Part shown: positions 57,579 through 64,000 of the stretch, in pieces | Position numbering within the stretch: the stretch's first letter is position 1 | How the letters are laid out: each line of letters opens with the position of its first letter | Source: Hirsutella rhossiliensis | Taxonomy: Eukaryota; Ascomycota; Sordariomycetes; Hypocreales; Ophiocordycipitaceae | DNA: 64,000 nucleotides | Reading direction: 5' to 3' | Assembly: GCF_020360975.1 (NCBI RefSeq) | Contig: NW_025408675.1 | Span: 1-64,000, forward strand | The notes under the pieces: model-generated | Seen by the model: the letters and a program-made list of their open reading frames with translations, nothing else | The model's database searches: none | What the model was told of the DNA's origin: nothing | Program-made: the position numbers and the translations under genes

Positions 57579-58016
57579 CAGTACCTATGTGGAAAAGGTC
57601 GAGCAAGCAAGCAGCAGTTGTCGTCGTCGTCGTCGAGAAAAAGGCCTCGTCGAGGTGGTAGGGCTGGGGGTGGAGGATGATGACTAGGTACTTAGTGGCG
57701 TGGGCTCGGTGCGACAGCAGAAATGAGGAGGCAGAAAAGCCGGGGTCTGGGATTATCCATGGGGCAAGGGGGTAGGGTACCTGGGGCTTCATGGGGTGCA
57801 GTTACGGAGGTACGGAGTCCTGGCGCGGATCTGCGGCCGGACCCCGCGTCTCTAGGCAACAAAGGTCTGCTCTCGGCAAGTACTTGGGCATGTGCTAGGC
57901 GCCCAACCGTCAAGGCCGTTCAATCGGCCCAGCCGACGAGGCGGTGCAAGCAAGAAAGGGAGGGCCCGCCTTGGTCGTGGGCTGCTCTCGCGCCGCTTTC
58001 CAGACGCGTATGGTAA

Positions 58017-58092
58017 TTACTACCTACCTAGGTAGTACCTGGAGCGTAGCCTGCACGAAGTACCTACCTACCTACCCCTTAGGTAGGTACTG
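58017..58092. repeat. TACCTA/TAGGTA palindromic cluster
   Basis: Contains CTACCTACCTAGGTAGTACC at the left and TACCTACCTACCTACC followed by CTTAGGTAGGTACT at the right. The palindrome core is the same as at 9.9, 10.1 and 11.4 kb. Confidence 0.7.
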
Positions 58093-58750
58093 AGTGTGTA
58101 TATTTCGCTGTCTGGAGAGTGAGTACGTCTACGACAGAGGCGCGCGTTTGCTGCGACGTCGGACAGAAATGGGCGACGGTGATTACGACAACGAAAATCC
58201 AATATGCCTCTCCCTTTGACACCACAATGCCATTGTTTGTTGACGAAGTACTTTTGGTGAGCACGTGTGTGTGCGCGGCCCGAGTGGCCGACTGATGAAT
58301 GCATGCTTCAACTTGCAAGTCGACCATGGGCATTGCGCTCGGGCTACTCATTCAGTCCGTACTTTGACTTAGTTAGGCCGGCGAATAATTACACAGAGAC
58401 AGGCGCAGACATGCAAGGTACTTTTCGGGACAAGATGATGCCTTTCATCAGACTCGCTGAACTTGGAACCAGACACAGTGCCAAGACCCGAAGACAGTCC
58501 GCTGGGCGGAAGGGGGGGACTTGCCAAAATTAGCAGCGTAGCATTGGCGTTCCAACGACTCTGCGGACTGACGCAATCTATCGAGTCTGCCTGACAAGGC
58601 ACACTGCCCAAACGGGCAGCCGGCAGGGCAGTACTATCGCGGGCGTACCATGCTACGGGAGGTACTGAGGTACCCTGAACAGCGCTTGGGGGCTACCCAG
58701 ATACGTCCAGCAGCAACCACCACGCCTCCTGCATGTGCTTGGGTTTGGGC

Positions 58751-58798
58751 CAGGCAGGAAGCAGGCAGCAGGCAGCGGGCAGCAGGCAGCAGGCAGCA
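58751..58798. repeat. Heptamer minisatellite (AGGCAGC)n
   Basis: About six tandem copies of AGGCAGC with single-base variants, in a region without genes. Confidence 0.75.
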
Positions 58799-59790
58799 TC
58801 TTACCTGAGTACAGCAGTACAGTACCTGGGTGTGTTCTCTCTACATCATTAGCCTGGTCTTTTCTTTCCCGTTCCCGACTTCGTACTGTAGTCTTGATTT
58901 TCCCAGACTTTGCCTCACGCAACACCAACATCAAAAAACCCACTCCGAGTCTGCTCAACCTTGAACCCCCCGACAGCCGCGGAATAGCATGCCGAGTGTT
59001 GACGCGCCAAGCATTATCATCCCAGAGCAAGGCCCGCCTTGCAAAATATGACCCCCCTGGACAGGAAGAGATGGGCCCTTTACAGAGGTCGCACCTTCGG
59101 CAGTCTCCGTCAAAACTGAACATCTCCCCGTCCTGTGTCGGCGATTCCTTATCGGGGCATTTCCACGTCCTGTCCGTACAAACACCGGTACCACCACGGC
59201 CTCGGGGTCCTCTCGAGAAGTCGCGGCGCCTCCTGCTGCGATAAAGGAAGCATGGACAATGCTTGGCCGTCCCAGGCTGTGGTAACACATTAAAATTTTC
59301 CATATTTCTACCACGTGCCATCCATGTTAAGACAACACTCCACCATACAGTACCGTAATGCTTATAGGCAGACGACAGCCGGCCGTCCTTCATGCACGGT
59401 CACCGCCGCTCTTCATCACTCGGAACTCAGCTGCCGTCTGTTCTATTTCCGGAAAGTCGTCATGCCAATCAATATCCACCCACATGTGCGCCTGTCCCGG
59501 GCCCCGCGGCCTCCGCTCGTCCCATCAAAGTCCCACGCTCGACACTCTTTGGTCTAGTTCTAAATGCTCTTAAAGAGAACAGAGGAGAGAGTTGCCGTTG
59601 CCCTGTCGAGCCCAGACTCCAGCCTCTATGCGGTATACCCTGCCTCTATATTGCTCCAACAAAGCGGCCCTTGCGTGGTGCCGTCCATTGCATGTGGCAT
59701 ATCCGCTTGACGATGTCGTCAACGACGCATGCGACAGACAAACAGCCTGGTATAGTAAAACATGGGGAAAGGTCGTCGGCGTCGAGAAAA

Positions 59791-60983
59791 TCAAATGACC
59801 TCGGATCGCTCGTAGCCCGCGGGCTTGAGACTCGGCTTGGGCGCTTCGCGATCCTTGAAGGTGCTCACAAACGGATTCGGATCCTCCTTCTGGTTGAGGT
59901 TGCCCAGAGTGTGGTTGACGCCGCGGTGCCCGGCCTCGTCGGCTCGGATGTAGAGAATGAGGTCCTTCATGGTGCGGTTACTCTCGGACATGTTCCAATA
60001 CTGCCACACAAGGTCAGTCGGTCCATCAGCGCGTGCAAAGGCGGCTCATATGGGACTTGCCTGGATCGCAAGTTCTGGGATCTTGAACTTAGGGTCGGCC
60101 CACTTGGGGAGCTGGCCCTGCTCGACCTCGTAGATGGCCCGCGTGTACGTGTGAACGGCCTCCTCCTCGAGGTAGCCGACGAAGCGGTGGACGACCTTGG
60201 GGTGAAGCAGGTAGGCGATGAAGAGGCCGTTGAAGAAGACACCCTGGGCGCCGATGATCATGAGCTTCATAAACCAGCCGGGCTCGCACATCTTCATAAA
60301 TGTCAGGAGGTGCATGCGCTCGTTGTAGCTCTCCTCGAGGAGCGTCTCGATCCAGCCGTTGTCGCGCTTCATGCGCCGCAGGCTGTTGAGGTGGCGGAGC
60401 ATGCCGCCGACCATGCCGGGGACGCCGGCGATGCTCTCGAGGAAGACGAACCGGATAAGCTGCGACTTCGTCAATGGACATGCTCTCATCCTAAGGGGCA
60501 GGCAGGGGATTCAACACGCACCCATTGAGCTTCGGTCAGTGGCTTCTCGGCCTCGATGGCCGTCGTCGGGTTCTTCTTGTCGACCTGCTGCTTCCGGTCC
60601 ATGCCGGTAGCCTTATCCATGAAGTAGCGCGCCAGCCGAACAAGCTTCCAGGCGGCCCAATCGCTAAAGTTGCGCGGCTTGCGGTGGGCGGGCATCACGG
60701 CCGTCATCTCCTCCATGGTGTACCCATGGTGCGGCCAGGCCGGCTTAGTCTTGAGAATGTGAGGCGTGTCCTTGACGGGGAAGAAGTCGCGGAGCTGGGT
60801 CGCCGGCGTCGCGGAGAAGTGCCGCCGCGACAACGACGAACAAGGGCTGGCGGCCTGGTGTTGGTGGGAAAGGCTCAGGCCAATGGCATGGCGCTGGTGA
60901 CAGCTTCCAGGGGCAACGGCTCGCGCGAGCTTGGCCGTGTGCCGGGAAGCGTCGGCTCGACAGCGGACTGTGGTGGAGATCAT
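59791..60983 (-). CDS. AOX1: Alternative oxidase, mitochondrial
   Basis: Di-iron ubiquinol oxidase on the matrix side of the inner membrane that bypasses complexes III and IV. Exons on the minus strand: 60522-60983, 60061-60465, 59791-60000; 358 residues with no break. The N-terminus [19 protein letters not shown] is a typical presequence, followed by [19 protein letters not shown]. Iron ligands: E164 in [14 protein letters not shown]203 and H206 in [12 protein letters not shown]255 in [10 protein letters not shown], and E311 and H314 in [12 protein letters not shown]. All expected ligands are present. The last motif reads AGHRG where fungal AOX usually has AKHRE, a mild oddity. The second intron (60001-60060) begins with GC, not GT (CAG|GCAAGT), and ends with CAG. 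Confidence 0.95.
60001..60060 (-). other. GC-AG intron in the alternative oxidase gene
   Basis: Splicing CAG|GCAAGT...GGCAG|TAT joins ELAIQ to [10 protein letters not shown] exactly in frame. GC donors are a known minority class and keep the AAGT consensus after the C, as here. Confidence 0.85.
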
Positions 60984-62807
60984 GAGGGTGGCGACAAAAC
61001 AAGAAGACAGAGGATGCCAATGTCTGGATGGACAGAACCAAGATGATGGTGACAAGTCGAACGATGGGCTGGCAAGGGTTCGTCCCTTTTTATACACGTT
61101 TGTGGTGTAAGTCAAGGCAGCCAGCAAAGGGGAGCCCGGTCCCGTGGACCCGCGAGGCCCATGAGTCGCATCCATTCAGGTAGCCTGGATTGGACATGAG
61201 ACGGTTAGGCTAGTAGACAGCCACGGACATCGGCACGGATCAGAGAGCTCTTGACAGCCACATTCTTGGTTGGACCGCATGGAGCAGCATTGCACAACGG
61301 GATTCCCTTGGTCACGAAGACGGACCGGAAGCCCGCCCGCAAAAGGGGGCTTGCTTGTTGTGAGCCGTGACTCACGCAGGTGAGAAAAGGGAGCACAGGG
61401 TCGGGAAGATTCGGAAACGTTCGGGGCTGCGATGTGTGTCAGCAACTTTATTCGCAATACCTATGTAAGTCCACGCAGCTCCGAGGAGAAGGTTTCAGTA
61501 CGCGGCGCCGGCCGCGCCCTTTTCCCGCCGTCACCGGTAGACAAGTCGACGGGGTATTGTTTGACGGCCGCAAAAGGCTAATACCGGCGGTAGTCGCTGC
61601 GACCATCAATGCACGCACACCGCCTGTTGAAGTCGACGATTTAAGAAATAAAATAAAATCCCATAACTATCGAATGTCCCAACACATGCAGACAGGGCAA
61701 GCATTCATCTTACCTTACCTGGCGGCAGTGGAGGCCTGTCGGCAGTTGGGCCAATGCGAGGGAGCTTCAAGCTGTACAGTAGGCTACACGTGCAACACAG
61801 TAATCTTGAGGCTGACGGCAGTAGCATGTCGTCATGCTTCAGTCTCTCGCTGTCTGCGTCGTGCACATTCAGCTATTCTCGCCTGGTCTAGGTATTGGTA
61901 TGGATGACCTGGATTGCTAGGTAATCAACTGCAGCTCGTATTACGCTTATCCACTGTCCATCCTTGTTGTGCCTACATTTACAGTACATGCGTAAGACGA
62001 TTCCGGATCTCCGGATCTTGACTCCAGATGAGTTCACAGGTACTGTACCTAGCTACCTACTCAGCCTGGTCCTTGGTTTTGACATACTTGGTGGATTTCC
62101 GTGGGCGAGTGCCGAAAATGGCGCTTGGGCTCTGCTTCGGCGATGATTCGGGCTGCGTGATAATTAGACGGCAGTTGTCCCGAGAACGGAGCAATGACAT
62201 TTGCGGTGCTCAGACCGCGTCCTTCTCTTTGTCTCTTCTCTCTGTCTCCTACCTATCCCCAGCTTGGCTAAAATATACCTATTCACATTTATAGGGGTTT
62301 AATTTAGACTTGCCCCCCCCCCCCCCTCTTTCGCTTCCAAGCTGCTTTGCGTCTGGGGAGGTGCTGGTGCATCGCCTTCCCTCCAGTCGGCAATCGGAGC
62401 TACCCTACAAGCAGCAGTACGTATCGCGCTTGCCTTTGTCCAGCCGGAGCAGTGCGTTGTTCCTACCCGAGGCTCCTGCCTGCCTTCCTGCCCAATGTCG
62501 AGCCCCTCTCTTCCTTGTCCGGCGTCGCACGCAAAAAGGCGCCGCACACACCGCAGGCAAACCTCGATGCACAAAAAATCAAAATCCAAAATACGCCACC
62601 TTGAACCAACCTCGTCCCATACAACGCCAACCCTTATTCCTTGCCTCACCTCGGGCCCTCGATCAACGCGTACAAACTTCCTCTTCGTACCTCGGCCGCC
62701 GCATCTCTGCTCGCCTGTGTCTCGCGCGAGCATAACCACCCCGCTAGACTGCACCCCGAGAGCGCTCGCACGACTTCATCTTCCAACCACATCTTTCTTC
62801 TGACACC
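60984..62807. other. Divergent intergenic region, AOX / HCR1
   Basis: About 1.8 kb with no supported gene. It carries the AOX promoter on the left and the HCR1 promoter and pyrimidine-rich leader on the right. A run of 14 C lies at 62313-62326 and TACCTAGCTACCTA near 62045-62060. Confidence 0.5.
62313..62326. repeat. Poly-C run (14)
   Basis: Fourteen consecutive C about 480 bp upstream of the HCR1 start codon. Confidence 0.7.
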
Positions 62808-63972
62808 ATGCCTCCCGGGAAACAGTGGGGTAAGTGAGCTATTCATCGGAGCCCATCTTGGGTACACCGTGCACATTGCGACGTCTGCCGTCTCAAACTG
62901 CCCTTTCCTTTGCCCTCTCATATGTCGCGCCTCTCTTCGTGGGCAACAGGTCGCACGCCTATCCTGCTCCCCACCTCCTTTAGTCGCTCGCCACGCTCAC
63001 TGGCTGCCTCTCGCTGACCACTCCTTTTGCTATAGAAGCCGAAGAAAGCGACTCTAGCACCCCGCCCTCTTCTCCTCCCATCACAACTACCCGCCGACGC
63101 CAGTTCGACGACGAAGAAGGTGATAGTGATGTGAGTTGTCTGCCAGGCGTCTCGCGGCTACTCCTAGGCACGCTTGCTGACTCGTTTCTTCTCCTCGTCA
63201 CAGGTCATCGAATCCTGGGACGCCGCCGAAGATTCCGAGGTAGAACGCGAGAAGGAGCGCAAGGCCACCGAGGCCAAGGCCAAGGCCGCTGCCGAAGCCG
63301 CCGCTAGCAAGAAGCCAAAGTCCCAGCGCGTTGCTGATCATCGGGCCCAGCGCGCCATCCAGCTTGAGGAAAACGACGAGTCCGGCGAGGATGACGAGAC
63401 GGAAGCTGAGCGCCGTGAGCGACTACGCCGCACCGAGCAGGATGCCGACCTTCGCCATGCCGAGGATCTCTTTGGCAACGTGGGCATCAGCAGCGGCCGC
63501 AAAGCTCCCACCATTGGCACCTCCGTTGCGATCGACCCCAAGGACCCCACCAGCACGGTTAACCTCGCTATTATTCCCCTCTTCAACCCGCAGACAAAGA
63601 GTCAGTTTGAGCAGCTGCGCGCCACCATTGGCCCCATCATCGCCAACAACTACAAAAAGGCTCATTACGGTCTCTTCCTCGAAGAGTTTGCAAAGGAGCT
63701 GGCCAAGGAATTGTCTAGTGACCAGATCAAAAAAGTCTCCAGCGCTCTCACACGCCTAGGCAATGAGAAGATGAAGGAGGAGAAGGCTGCCGAAAAGGGA
63801 GGGAAGAAGACGAAGGCAGCCAAGACCAAGACGTCGCTCGTCGCCAGCCGTCCCAACACGACTGACACTGCCACGTACGATGACGACGGGTTCGGGGAGT
63901 AAGTCGAGACCTTGATCTCGAGCAACTGCGAGCTTCTCATGCTGACTCTGTCCCAGCGACGACTTTATGTGA
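62808..63972 (+). CDS. HCR1: Translation initiation factor eIF3 subunit j (Hcr1)
   Basis: Loosely bound eIF3 subunit that binds the 40S decoding centre and also acts in ribosome recycling and termination. Four exons: 62808-62829, 63036-63130, 63204-63898, 63957-63972; 275 residues, all junctions in frame. Spliced start is MPPGKQWEAEESDSSTPPS. It has an acidic N-terminal part (QFDDEEGDSDVIESWDAAE), then a K/A/E helical region (EREKERKATEAKAKAAAEA), the conserved core DADLRHAEDLFGNVG and YKKAHYGLFLEEFAKELAK, a lysine-rich stretch (MKEEKAAEKGGKKTKAAKT), and the typical acidic end DDDGFGDDDFM. The last exon of only 16 nt encodes the terminal DDFM. Nothing is seen after the stop up to the window end. 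Confidence 0.95.
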
Positions 63973-64000
63973 AGCCGCCAGCACAGCGGGGAAACGCAAC

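Larger units (their letters stand above)
57180..59790. other. CRZ1 leader/promoter and gene-free interval to AOX
   Basis: About 2.6 kb. The part near CRZ1 (57180-57700) is pyrimidine-rich on the CRZ1 strand and contains a TG/TATG simple repeat at 57534-57578. A TACCTA/TAGGTA cluster lies at 58017-58092 and a heptamer minisatellite at 58751-58798. No coding sequence is supported. Confidence 0.5.

Noticed and set aside
56401..57792. Minus-strand open frame of 463 codons overlapping CRZ1
   Set aside because: It runs in a different frame through the CRZ1 first exon and its leader and encodes P/R-rich sequence without motifs.
58653..59393. Minus-strand open frame of 246 codons
   Set aside because: It crosses the heptamer minisatellite and has no protein-like pattern.
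1..64000. tRNA or other structured RNA genes
   Set aside because: I looked for T-arm signatures such as GGTTCGAANCC in intergenic DNA. The few GGTTCGA-like words lie in coding exons or lack pairing stems. A covariance-model search would be decisive.
1..64000. CRISPR array or prokaryotic operon signals
   Set aside because: Introns, fungal protein families and lack of regularly spaced direct repeats rule this out.

Overview
The window looks like nuclear DNA of a filamentous ascomycete, most likely a sordariomycete and probably in the order Hypocreales. It is GC-rich. Genes are split by short introns of about 40-225 nt with GTNNGT-type donors, CTRAC-like branch points and CAG/TAG acceptors. The gene set is fungal: CRZ1, alternative oxidase, SGM1, a mitochondrial prolyl-tRNA synthetase and others. 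The order-level placement is an inference from protein flavour; no alignment was possible. I recognise 22 protein-coding genes and no convincing tRNA, rRNA, CRISPR array or intact transposon.

Layout. 0.6-7.5 kb holds CMC4 (twin Cx9C mitochondrial protein), NUP84 (nuclear pore), VPS37 (ESCRT-I) and an unnamed conserved gene. 7.5-12.45 kb is a large gene-free interval. 12.45-20.6 kb holds an F-box protein, an AT-hook Q-rich nuclear protein and VMA5 (V-ATPase subunit C). 20.8-44.1 kb is a dense block: APS kinase, a mitochondrial hotdog thioesterase, MAK21/NOC1, mitochondrial prolyl-tRNA synthetase, prefoldin subunit 5, a DUF7905-like protein, ORC1, PRP46, NAS6/gankyrin, ADE13 and SGM1. 45.1-51.1 kb is one very large lysine-rich repetitive gene. 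51.2-64 kb is sparse, with CRZ1, alternative oxidase and HCR1 (eIF3j) separated by gene-poor DNA.

The genes do not form a pathway cluster. They are housekeeping genes (nuclear transport, vacuole, translation, replication, splicing, proteasome, purine and sulfate metabolism) plus two stress-response genes, CRZ1 (calcium/calcineurin) and AOX (respiratory bypass). Several pairs are divergent with short shared promoters (MAK21/prolyl-tRNA synthetase, PRP46/NAS6) or convergent with less than about 230 bp between stop codons.

A strong caution: many genes need single-base frame changes to be read as conserved proteins. These are densest in the first 20.6 kb. The affected proteins are essential and conserved on both sides of each break, so I read most of them as assembly or sequencing indels, not real pseudogenes.

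The most unusual object is the roughly 1.9-thousand-residue protein at 45.1-51.1 kb. It has about 17 degenerate modules (aromatic residue, small residues, then a lysine run) separated by acidic proline-rich linkers. A long charged helix follows, and then a tail with three acidic-flanked I-V-[VM]-[IV] motifs that resemble SUMO-interacting motifs. I know no named family for it.
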